Below, one piece after another: positions 24,345-34,261 of a stretch of DNA of 64,000 nt. The stretch comes from Endomychus coccineus (lineage: Eukaryota; Arthropoda; Insecta; Coleoptera; Endomychidae): NCBI GenBank assembly GCA_958510875.1, contig OY294068.1, positions 150,200,388 to 150,264,387 of the forward strand, read 5' to 3'. The notes beneath the pieces were generated by a model. That model was not told the origin of the DNA, made no database searches, and saw only the letters and a program-made list of their open reading frames with translations. The translations under genes and the position numbers were made by a program. The first letter of the stretch is position 1. Every line of letters begins with the position of its first letter.

Positions 24345-25957
24345 AACTAAACTCTTACTGAATTTATTTTGCCCCACGTTGTGGTGACAATTATTACTAA
24401 AAAACTTCTTTTTTTAGTTTCTTTTAATTTATTGATTATGAATTATTATTAATGCTTCCGGCTAGCTTTTTATTTTGTTTATTTTGAATAATAATGATCC
24501 TTCTCTTTTTATATTATTTTATGGAATTAAACACAATATTCTTTGAATGTTAAAAAGTTTCTACATTTAAATCTCTATGACTCTATTTATCTCGGGTTTC
24601 TAATTTACAATTTTATTTTATGTTCTAAGCATAGAACTAGCTTTAACCTCAAAACTATTCAATATTAATAGTTGTTTACAAAATTACAAACGACAATCTT
24701 TCTTTCAGATTTACAAATAACACTACAATGGAAATATAATAAACAAACTTACTTTTAGTTTATATCCAAAAGTGTGTTTAACTATGTTGGCAATTTTCAA
24801 TTTAATTCTTTTATAATTTCGTTGATGATTCACTTTTACACAATACTATGCTTTTTCACAATAATCACAGGTAACTAATTTGGATTACTTCTTCTTGAGA
24901 CTCAGGAACTGTTGATAATACTTTGTTTATCCTTTTAGATAAAACATGAAACTTTTCGATGCTTTATTTAAATTATTGATGAATGGCAATCGTTGGAAAT
25001 TTCTTCTTAATTGGAGGTTATTACAGCCTTTTTACTGGATTCAAATACTTGGATAATCGTTGACTTTATATAAAACTTATTAACTTTGGTTTCTTTGAAC
25101 CTATCGAAGTTTGGAACACTTTCGTTCAATTGGAGGTTATTATAGGTTATAAAATTTTGGTGAGTTGCAGTAGTACTTTCAGTCTACAGATGTAATGGCA
25201 AACTGAACTTCTTTACTTTCAGATTCGTTTTTATAGGCCTCCAAAACCGACGCTACTTTATGTCATAATCAACCTATGAGATGATTGCTTTTCAAATCAA
25301 GGATGCCAAGTTAATTGTTGTAAAACTGACACAAGTCTTCATTGTTACCAGATTGACATTGGAAATTCCTATTGACCAATCAGAATTTAGTATTCTTTAC
25401 TTTTTGAATTATTTGAGATTTTCAACTTATTTTAATTGTTAGTAATTCCTTCTTTTTAAATTAATATTGCCTACATTTTTCCCCACACTTTGGTATAATA
25501 TAACCTATGATTGGGTTATTATTAATATGATTATTCCCATATTTATGGTTTTCTTGACAGTTACTTATTCTTAAATCTAATACATACCATATTATATCAA
25601 TAACATTCGTTTAACATTACATAACTCAAATTTACTAATCCTAACTTACATCTATAACATTATTCAATGTTTTGTACTATCTCATGATAGTTTTGTAATC
25701 ATTTTACTTATGATTTATGATTTCGTTACACTGAACGTTTCTTCACTTTCACTGAAGTTCTTGTTTATCACATCTTATACTATTACATCGTTGTTTATTA
25801 TGTTTTACATTGTTAATATTAATATCCTAACTATTATTTAGCTTTTATTATTGTTTTTAATTCCATAAAATATTTTTTATTTGATCTTTTCTGATTTTCA
25901 TAGTTCGGTAAGTTATTATTTTTAAATTTTTATTGTCTATGAAATGAAATCATAACA
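24339..25957 (-). repeat. LTR, 3' copy, 1619 bp
   Basis: This copy and 28767-30385 have exactly the same length, and every row I compared was the same. In element orientation the LTR starts TGTTATGATTTC and ends GTTAATAAT. A purine tract (aggggaa) directly precedes its start in the element (plus 25961-25967), the expected second-strand primer. Equal length and apparent identity point to a recent insertion. Confidence 0.9.
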
Positions 25958-26045
25958 AATTCCCCTAAATCAATTTTAACATATTAATCACATTAATATT
26001 TAAAATTTATTTATCTTTTGATTTTATTTTCATGAACTAAATTTA

Positions 26046-26291
26046 TTAATAATTATACTTGTATATTTGATCAATATTAAATATTCCCCTTATCTTTCCG
26101 TTTTCAGGATTCATTAATTCATAACTATTTTCAGCATTTTCATTCATGACTACATACGGACCTTCAAAAGCAAAACATAATTTTCCACATATATTCTTTT
26201 TATTATTAGTTACTCTCATTGCTCTTACTATTTCTAATTCACCTATTTCAAATTTAATTAACCTTCCTCTTTTTCTCATTTCCCTATTCAT
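26046..26291 (-). pseudogene. Integrase C-terminal remnant of the Gypsy element
   Basis: Reads KKNICGKLCFAFEGPYVV, then SYELMNPENGKIRG and FNIDQIYKY. This matches the C-terminal tail of Gypsy integrases (the GPY-type chromatin-binding segment). It starts only 20 bases after the stop of the pol frame, so the zinc finger and DDE core were deleted. It ends near the purine tract before the 3' LTR. Confidence 0.78.
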
Positions 26292-26311
26292 ATACTTTCT
26301 TGCATTTCTTT

Positions 26312-28675
26312 CTAACCTATTATTTGTAAATAAATTCCCTCTTTGATTTTACATTTCTTTTTATCCTTCTCTGATAAAGTACTTTGATTGTTTTTAATGC
26401 TCTCTAATGAAAATAAACCCCTTACTTCTAATAAAATATTTGCTCCTACTTTATATTTCCTTTTATCAATTTTTAAATTCCCCTCTTCTCTTGTTAAAGT
26501 ATCAGCTATTATATTTAATTTTCCTGGAATATGTTTTATTTCAAAATCATATTCCTGCAATAACAAAATCCATCTTTGAATCCTACTGTTTACAAACTTG
26601 TTTTTAAATATACTTGTTAATGCACTATGATCAGTTTCTACCCTTACTTTATTCCCTAACAAATAAAATCTTAATTTCTTTACACAAAAAACTATACTTG
26701 CTAATTCTAATTCAGTAACGCTGTAATTTTTTTCATGAACTTTTGTCATTCTTGACACAAAACTTATGGGCACTTCTTCATTATTTTGTTTTTGTAATAA
26801 AACACCACTGAATCTTTGTTTAGAAGCATCTGTTCTTAATATGAAAGGTTTATCATATTGTGCATGATAGACTTTTAATTTTTTAATGAAAATATCTTTT
26901 AAATTTTGGAAAGCTTCGTGTCTTTCATTATCCCATTTCCATTTTACCCCTTTCTTAAGTAATTCTACTAATGGAATCTCCTTCTGACTTAAATCAGGAA
27001 TGAGCCTTTTGAAATAATTTATTAGACCTAAGAATCCCCTCAAAGTTTTAAGATTAGTAGGTCTTTTGAAATTTTTAATTACATCTAATCTATCTTCATC
27101 CATTTCTAAACCTTCCCTCGTTAATTTATAACCCAAAAATTTAATTTCTGTTTTATAGAATTCACATTTCTCAATATTTATTTTTAAACCTGCTATATCT
27201 AATTCGTTCAAAACTAATTTTATGTGATCTTTATGTTCTTCTACTGTTCTAGAAAATATTAATATGTCATCGATATAATGAACTACAAAAATTTCAAATT
27301 TATTTAATATTTGATTCATACTTCTAACTAACGCACTGCATGCACTTTGAATACCAAAAGGCGTAACTTTAAAACGATACACTTCTCCATCTATCATAAA
27401 ACCAGTGTAATCTCTACAACTTTCATGTAAAGGAATCAACCAGAAACTATGTCTTAAATCAACTTTACTAAAAATTTGTGCCTTTATTATTCTACCAAAA
27501 ATTGACTCTATATTTTTAGGAGCTTCATATTGTGGTACTGACAATCTATTCAATGTTCGAGCATCTAAACATAACCTAATATCACCATTTGACTTTTTTG
27601 CTATAACAATAGGGTTTATATATTTTGTTTTACTTCTTTCTATTATGTCTTGTTCTAGCATTTCACCGATTTTTTTCCTAACATCTTCTATGTACTTGTA
27701 TGGGATTGGATAGTTCTTGGATTTAAAATTTTCAATTTCTTTGACTTGGAATTTATGAATATAATTACTAGCTATACGAGTTTCATCAATTATTAAACCT
27801 TTATGTTGTGAAATTATTTCTGATATTATTCCCCTATATTTCTCGGATATCTTCATCTGCGAGATTATTTCATTTAAATTTCTGCTTGAGTCTTTTCTTT
27901 CGACCGCATTTATTATATTGCAACCTTCATTTGGTCTGTCAATATTTTCATTTTCCCCTTTCCCTATCTTTATAATTTCATCTAACAACTTTATTTCCTT
28001 TTCCTCGTAATCTATAATAATTCCATGCTTTTCTAATTCATCAGTTCCCATAACAATATCCAATTTCATATTCGGCACTACAAATAATTGCATCTCTAGA
28101 CTTGACTTCCCTATTATAACATGCTCAGTAATCATTTTTGATACTTCAGTAATTTTCTTTCCACTAATATTTACTAATTCTACTTTTGGTATTTTTAATT
28201 GATTTGTTAATTTTATTTCAGACAATAGTTCTTCCCTTATTAATGATAGTTCTGATCCTGTATCACACGTAATTTCTACTTCTTTCTCTACATTATTAAA
28301 CTTTCTATTTACAAAGCTATTATATTCTTCTAATTTATTATCTATACTTTCTTCAACATGTTGTCTTATTTCCTTTTTTTCAGTTTCAACTATTCTCATT
28401 ATTTCCTCAGTTCTTTTATCAAATTTATCATTCACTCTCTTAAGTTCATCTCTTATTTCACTCATACCTTGTTCAAATTTAGCATTAGTTTCACTCATAC
28501 GTTGTTCAATTTTAGCATTCGTTTCATTCGTTTCATTAGCTTTTAAATTTAAACTTTCAAGCAATCTCATTATTTGTGATTGACTATCTATTATTGGTGG
28601 TCTTTCTGCACTAATCATTTCACCCTCTTGATCAAATCCTATCAATTCTGGAGTCCTCTGTCTATCTCCTTCCAT
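26312..28675 (-). CDS. Gypsy pol polyprotein (protease-RT-RNase H), 787 aa
   Basis: Residues 1-130 are charged and helical, probably a gag N-terminal coiled coil fused in frame after loss of capsid and zinc knuckles. The aspartic protease has DTG at 138-140 and its second conserved block near DIVMGTDELEKHG (206-218). The RT shows LDARTLN (370-376), KVDLRHSFW (404-412), FGIQSA (440-445) and the catalytic YIDD (467-470). RNase H shows TDAS (615-618), TELE (654-657) and TDHS (681-684). The frame stops shortly after RNase H, where integrase should follow. All visible catalytic residues are present. The N-terminal fusion and the integrase loss make it non-autonomous. Confidence 0.9.
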   Translation of the reverse strand: MEGDRQRTPELIGFDQEGEMISAERPPIIDSQSQIMRLLESLNLKANETNETNAKIEQRMSETNAKFEQGMSEIRDELKRVNDKFDKRTEEIMRIVETEKKEIRQHVEESIDNKLEEYNSFVNRKFNNVEKEVEITCDTGSELSLIREELLSEIKLTNQLKIPKVELVNISGKKITEVSKMITEHVIIGKSSLEMQLFVVPNMKLDIVMGTDELEKHGIIIDYEEKEIKLLDEIIKIGKGENENIDRPNEGCNIINAVERKDSSRNLNEIISQMKISEKYRGIISEIISQHKGLIIDETRIASNYIHKFQVKEIENFKSKNYPIPYKYIEDVRKKIGEMLEQDIIERSKTKYINPIVIAKKSNGDIRLCLDARTLNRLSVPQYEAPKNIESIFGRIIKAQIFSKVDLRHSFWLIPLHESCRDYTGFMIDGEVYRFKVTPFGIQSACSALVRSMNQILNKFEIFVVHYIDDILIFSRTVEEHKDHIKLVLNELDIAGLKINIEKCEFYKTEIKFLGYKLTREGLEMDEDRLDVIKNFKRPTNLKTLRGFLGLINYFKRLIPDLSQKEIPLVELLKKGVKWKWDNERHEAFQNLKDIFIKKLKVYHAQYDKPFILRTDASKQRFSGVLLQKQNNEEVPISFVSRMTKVHEKNYSVTELELASIVFCVKKLRFYLLGNKVRVETDHSALTSIFKNKFVNSRIQRWILLLQEYDFEIKHIPGKLNIIADTLTREEGNLKIDKRKYKVGANILLEVRGLFSLESIKNNQSTLSEKDKKKCKIKEGIYLQIIG

Positions 28676-28766
28676 TTTTACTTTCTTTTTAATTAACCTA
28701 GTTCTTTAAATTATTTTGATACGCGGTTCTATTCCTTTTTTCAAATGGCCTCACGTTTGAGCGACA

Positions 28767-30385
28767 ATTATTAACTAAACTCTTACTGAATTTATTTTGC
28801 CCCACGTTGTGGTGACAATTATTACTAAAAAACTTCTTTTTTTAGTTTCTTTTAATTTATTGATTATGAATTATTATTAATGCTTCCGGCTAGCTTTTTA
28901 TTTTGTTTATTTTGAATAATAATGATCCTTCTCTTTTTATATTATTTTATGGAATTAAACACAATATTCTTTGAATGTTAAAAAGTTTCTACATTTAAAT
29001 CTCTATGACTCTATTTATCTCGGGTTTCTAATTTACAATTTTATTTTATGTTCTAAGCATAGAACTAGCTTTAACCTCAAAACTATTCAATATTAATAGT
29101 TGTTTACAAAATTACAAACGACAATCTTTCTTTCAGATTTACAAATAACACTACAATGGAAATATAATAAACAAACTTACTTTTAGTTTATATCCAAAAG
29201 TGTGTTTAACTATGTTGGCAATTTTCAATTTAATTCTTTTATAATTTCGTTGATGATTCACTTTTACACAATACTATGCTTTTTCACAATAATCACAGGT
29301 AACTAATTTGGATTACTTCTTCTTGAGACTCAGGAACTGTTGATAATACTTTGTTTATCCTTTTAGATAAAACATGAAACTTTTCGATGCTTTATTTAAA
29401 TTATTGATGAATGGCAATCGTTGGAAATTTCTTCTTAATTGGAGGTTATTACAGCCTTTTTACTGGATTCAAATACTTGGATAATCGTTGACTTTATATA
29501 AAACTTATTAACTTTGGTTTCTTTGAACCTATCGAAGTTTGGAACACTTTCGTTCAATTGGAGGTTATTATAGGTTATAAAATTTTGGTGAGTTGCAGTA
29601 GTACTTTCAGTCTACAGATGTAATGGCAAACTGAACTTCTTTACTTTCAGATTCGTTTTTATAGGCCTCCAAAACCGACGCTACTTTATGTCATAATCAA
29701 CCTATGAGATGATTGCTTTTCAAATCAAGGATGCCAAGTTAATTGTTGTAAAACTGACACAAGTCTTCATTGTTACCAGATTGACATTGGAAATTCCTAT
29801 TGACCAATCAGAATTTAGTATTCTTTACTTTTTGAATTATTTGAGATTTTCAACTTATTTTAATTGTTAGTAATTCCTTCTTTTTAAATTAATATTGCCT
29901 ACATTTTTCCCCACACTTTGGTATAATATAACCTATGATTGGGTTATTATTAATATGATTATTCCCATATTTATGGTTTTCTTGACAGTTACTTATTCTT
30001 AAATCTAATACATACCATATTATATCAATAACATTCGTTTAACATTACATAACTCAAATTTACTAATCCTAACTTACATCTATAACATTATTCAATGTTT
30101 TGTACTATCTCATGATAGTTTTGTAATCATTTTACTTATGATTTATGATTTCGTTACACTGAACGTTTCTTCACTTTCACTGAAGTTCTTGTTTATCACA
30201 TCTTATACTATTACATCGTTGTTTATTATGTTTTACATTGTTAATATTAATATCCTAACTATTATTTAGCTTTTATTATTGTTTTTAATTCCATAAAATA
30301 TTTTTTATTTGATCTTTTCTGATTTTCATAGTTCGGTAAGTTATTATTTTTAAATTTTTATTGTCTATGAAATGAAATCATAACA
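28767..30385 (-). repeat. LTR, 5' copy, 1619 bp
   Basis: Partner of 24339-25957. Its outer side (30386-30409) is (TA)n. Its inner side is gcgacaa, then the short leader and the pol start at 28675. Confidence 0.9.
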
Positions 30386-30409
30386 AAATATATATATATA
30401 TATATATAT

Positions 30410-31096
30410 GTTTCTTCTTAGGTTCTCGCGGACGTAATGTGTAGAACTGGATTCTCGGGTATTGATCCGCGTTGTGTGGTTTCGGTCCTCAAAAGGACCA
30501 ATTTCACGACGTTTCGGCAAAGTCGCATTTGCCATCTTCAGGTGATTCGACCGTAGAGTCTGGAAAATCTAGGCGAACTGACGCTTACTTGGAGGGACAG
30601 GTATTTATATCCCCCGTTATGTTTGACCTTTGGACTTTCGAACTATTTCACGCTTGGTTGATTTCTACATTTCCACATAGTCTTAACAAACGAGATGACG
30701 GACTAAGATTACCAGCAACATGGAAACCCGCTTTAGAAAGTCGGAAGATAAAACCAAAAACAAGAGAGAACGTGATATCCAGTGCACGTGCAACAGGTCA
30801 CGGAAACTTTCCGGCTGATTCCAGCGTCGCAATGACGTCATCCAAACCTGTCACTCGGAGCCAAACACGTAGAAATCAACCAAGCGTGAAATAGTTCGAA
30901 AGTCCAAAGGTCAAACATAACGGGGGATATAAATACCTGTCCCTCCAAGTAAGCGTCAGTTCGCCTAGATTTTCCAGACTCTACGGTCGAATCACCTGAA
31001 GATGGCAAATGCGACTTTGCCGAAACGTCGTGAAATTGGTCCTTTTGAGGACCGAAACCACACAACGCGGATCAATACCCGAGAATCCAGTTCTAC
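30410..31096. mobile_element. Fold-back derivative of a Penelope-like element
   Basis: A reversed PLE 3' region (30410-30665) is joined directly to a forward copy of the ORF C-terminus (30666-30893; KRDDGLRLPATWKPALESRK to RRNQPSVK and a stop) and a forward 3' region (30894-31096). The outer 230-250 bp on each side are therefore inverted copies. Both ends touch (TA)n. The 140-codon plus frame 30472-30894 is partly antisense 3' region, so only its second half is PLE protein. Confidence 0.85.
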
Positions 31097-31099
31097 ATA

Positions 31100-31178
<79 letters not shown>
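31097..31178. repeat. (TA)n microsatellite between two PLE palindromes
   Basis: About 80 bp of almost pure TA. One PLE end abuts each side in opposite orientation. Confidence 0.9.
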
Positions 31179-31182
<4 letters not shown>

Positions 31183-31601
31183 TTCTTCTTAGGTTCTCGC
31201 GGACGTAATGTGTAGAACTGGATTCCCGGGTATTGATCCGCGTTGTGTGGTTTCGGTCCTCAAAAGGACCAATTTCACGACGTTTCGGCAAAGTCGCATT
31301 TGCCATCTTCAGGTGATTCGACCGTAGAGTCTGGAAAATCTAGGCGAACTGACGTTTACTTGGAGGGACAGGTATTTATATCCCCCGTTATGCTTGACCT
31401 TTGGACTTTCGAACTATTTCACGCTTGGTCGATTTCTACGTGTTTGGCTCCGAGTGACACGTTTGGATGACGTCATTGCGACGCTGGAATCAGCCGGAAA
31501 GTTTCCGCGACCTGTTGCACGTGCACTGGATATCACGTTCGCTCTTGTTTTTGGTTGTATCTTCCGACTTTCTAAAGCGGGTTTCCATGTTGCTGGTAAT
31601 C

Positions 31602-33667
31602 TTAGTCCGTCATCTCGTTTGTTAAGACTATGTGGACGTTTCTCGATTGCCTCCTGGTTATTCTGGTGTAGAAGTGTTCAATGTTGGCTAGAGTCTTTGT
31701 GCCGCTAAAGTTGATCATATGGCCAGTACTTCTTACATGTTCAGCTAGTGAAGACGTGGTTTCGTTTTTCGACACAGTGTTTGCATGTTCAGTCTTTCGC
31801 ACATCAATGCGTCTGTTGGTCTGCCCGATGTATGTCTTTTCACAATTACCACATGGCACCTCGTACACTCCTTGGCATTCTAGAGGAATTCTGTCTTTTG
31901 GATTCCGAAGAACATTTTTGATTTTCCTATCTGTTGTGAAGATTGTTTTGATATCATGACGGCTCAGTATTTTGCAGATTTTGTCAGTTGTGCCTTTTAT
32001 GTAAGGTAGAAACGCGTTTCCCACTGGTTGATCTTCATTGTTGACATCCTTCTCATTTTTGCGTTGAGAGTTATGAATCTGTTTTCTTGAATAGCCATTC
32101 ATCCTAAGGGCTGCTCGGATGGTTTCCATTTCTCCATCGAAGTTCTCCGCATCAGCGAGACGTTTTGACCTTGTCATGAGGGTATTTACGACTGATTGTA
32201 GCTGGGATGGATGGTGATGCGAGTTACTATTCAAATATCGGTTCGTGTGGGTCTTTTTTCTGAATACTGTATGTCCCAAACTGCCGTCAGTTTTCTTTGT
32301 TACCAAAACATCTAGAAATGGTAATTGGTTGTTCTCTTCGGCTTCTATTGTGAATTTTATCCGATCATGGATTCCATTCAGGTGATCGAGAAACCCTCTT
32401 AGTTGTCCTTCTCCATGTGGCCAAATAACGAAAATATCATCTACATATCTGAGCCAAAGTTTGGGTTTTAGTTGCGCTGTGTTAAGAGCTTTCATTTCAA
32501 AATCCTCCATGAAAAGATTTGCGATCACTGGTGAGATTGGTGATCCCATCGGTGCTCCTTCGATTTGCCTATATCGCTGTCCCTCGTACATAAAGTAAGT
32601 ATTGGCTACACAGTGTTTGGCCAAGTCAATAATGTATCCTTCCGGTTTGTATTTAAGTTGGATGATCTCTAGGGCTTCGTTTATGGGTACTTGTGTGAAC
32701 AAGGATGCTACGTCGAAGCTTACTAATATGTCGTCAGGTCCTACTATTTGCATATCTAGAAGTTCGATAAAGTGTTCCGCGTTCCTCACGTACGATGATG
32801 CTGTCTCAACGTGCGGTTGTAACTTCTTGGCTAGGAATCTTGCTAATGCATGTGATGGTGAGCCGATAGAGCTTACTATTGGTTTCAGAGGTACTGCTGG
32901 CTTGTGTATTTTTGGGAGACCATACAGTTTCGGACATCTGGATGATTTTTCTCTTGGAATGAGATGTAACTGTAACTTAGGGTCGATAGGAGATGCCTTG
33001 ATTTTCGCTTTCATTGTTTTCTCTAGATATGTAGTGGGATCAGACCTAATCTTCTTGTAAGTCGGATCGTCCAATAGCGCAGCCATCTTGGTTCTGTAGT
33101 CATTTGTGTTCATGACAACGGTTGCATTTCCTTTATCTGCTGGTAGGATGATGATGCTTTCGTTCTCTCGAAGAGCTTTCAGTGCTAGGAACTCGTCGTG
33201 TGAAATGTTCCTTTTAGGTGGCTTCGAGGTTCGTAGAATACGCGACACATCTTGGCGAATAATCTCTGCTTCACTTTTATCCTGCAGCGAAGTTATAGCA
33301 GATTCCACGTTGCAAATGATGTCTTCCAATGGAATGCGTGCCGGTGCAATAGCGAAGTTAAAACCTTTAGCAAGGACATCCATGGAGGCCTTATTCAAAG
33401 AATGGTCGGATAAGTTATGGACAACTTTGACAGGATCTATGTTTGTGCTGTCTCCCTCAGGTTTCTGGGTGTCTTTCAGATGATTGAACTTCTTCTTCTG
33501 TTTCTCTATAGTTATTTCAGTGTTTTTCTCTGCTCTGAACTCGGCAAGCTGGTCAATTCTTTCCCAAAGTAGAGGATTGATTTCATTGCTGAGATAGAGG
33601 TGAACACGTAGTAGCTTGCTGTCAGTATCATCCAGAATTCTTCTTGTTTGGTGAATGGCATCTCGAA
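31602..33667 (-). pseudogene. PLE reverse transcriptase/GIY-YIG protein, 5'-truncated copy
   Basis: The same protein as 34316-36718, with few differences. The first in-frame start codon is at 33398, but the frame is open to the junction at 33667, so about the first 50 codons are missing. RT motifs (LPKIHK, SFDVASLFTQVP, GAPMGSPISP, YVDD) and the endonuclease (GVYEVPC, TYIGQTNRR) are present. Near 31660 a 1-bp and a 6-bp deletion relative to other copies shift the frame and replace the C-terminus. Without its N-terminus it is unlikely to be functional. Confidence 0.88.
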
Positions 33668-34028
33668 AAACGAAACCACGTCTTCACTAGCTGAACATGT
33701 AAGAAGTACTGGCCATATGATCAACTTTAGCGGCACATAGACTCTAGCCAACATTGAACACTTCTACACCAGAATAACCAGGGAGGCAATAGAGATCGAG
33801 AAACGTCCACATAGTCTTAACAAACGAGATGACGGACTAAGATTACCAGCAACATGGAAACCCGCTTTAGAAAGTCGGAAGATACAACCAAAAACAAGAG
33901 CGAACGTGATATCCAGTGCACGTGCAACAGGTCGCGGAAACTTTCCGGCTGATTCCAGCGTCGCAATGACGTCATCCAAACGTGTCACTCGGAGCCAAAC
34001 ACGTAGAAATCGACCAAGCGTGAAATAG
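33667..34028 (+). pseudogene. PLE C-terminal fragment upstream of the full-length copy
   Basis: Reads the endonuclease tail and C-terminus (SSLAEHVRSTGHMINFSGT, a TAG at 33738-33740 where other copies have Lys, then ANIEHFYTRITREAIEIEKR) and ends RRNRPSVK before a stop. With its 3' region it forms the upstream partial unit (pLTR-like) of the element that follows. Confidence 0.85.
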
Positions 34029-34129
34029 TTCGAAAGTCCAAAGGTCAAGCATAACGGGGGATATAAATACCTGTCCCTCCAAGTAAACGTCAGTTCGCCT
34101 AGATTTTCCAGACTCTACGGTCGAATCAC

Positions 34130-34160
34130 CTGAAGATGGCAAATGCGACTTTGCCGAAAC
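34130..34160 (+). ncRNA. Hammerhead-like motif in PLE 3' region
   Basis: ctgaaga, one extra base, a 6-bp stem (ggcaaa / tttgcc) with loop tgcgac, then gaaac. Hammerhead ribozymes are known in the pLTRs of PLEs, and this has the CUGANGA...GAAA order, but the extra base before the stem and an unclear stem III leave cleavage unproven. Identical motifs occur in the other 3' regions of this element (near 30505, 30995, 31290 and 36830). Confidence 0.4.
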
Positions 34161-34261
34161 GTCGTGAAATTGGTCCTTTTGAGGACCGAAACCACACAAC
34201 GCGGATCAATACCCGAGAATCCAGTTCTACACATTACGTCCGCGAGAACCTAAGAAGAAAC

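Larger units (their letters stand above)
24339..30385 (-). mobile_element. Gypsy-type LTR retrotransposon, internally deleted
   Basis: Two 1619-bp LTRs enclose only about 2.8 kb of internal sequence. The internal part holds a 787-codon frame (coiled N-terminus, protease, RT, RNase H) and, after a gap, the last part of an integrase. Gag capsid and nucleocapsid, the integrase zinc finger and the integrase catalytic core are absent. The open frame and matching LTRs suggest that the shortened form may have been mobilised by enzymes supplied in trans. No primer-binding site is obvious next to the 5' LTR at about 28766. Confidence 0.88.
31179..34261. mobile_element. Head-to-head pair of Penelope-like copies forming a large palindrome
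   Basis: A minus-strand copy (31179-33667) meets a plus-strand 3' fragment (33667-34261) at a junction reading tctcgaaaaacg. tcgaa is present in both parental sequences there, i.e. microhomology. The outer about 593 bp on each side (31179-31771 and 33667-34261) are inverted copies. The right end passes directly into the 5' region of the full-length copy at 34262, giving the partial tandem typical of PLEs. Confidence 0.87.

Noticed and set aside
31009..31215. Frames with long IYIYIY runs around 31100
   Set aside because: They are translations of the (TA)n microsatellite, not proteins.
32602..33060. 152-codon plus frame and its mirror at 35074-35532
   Set aside because: Both are antisense shadows of the PLE reverse transcriptase; the codes on the sense strand carry all the motifs.
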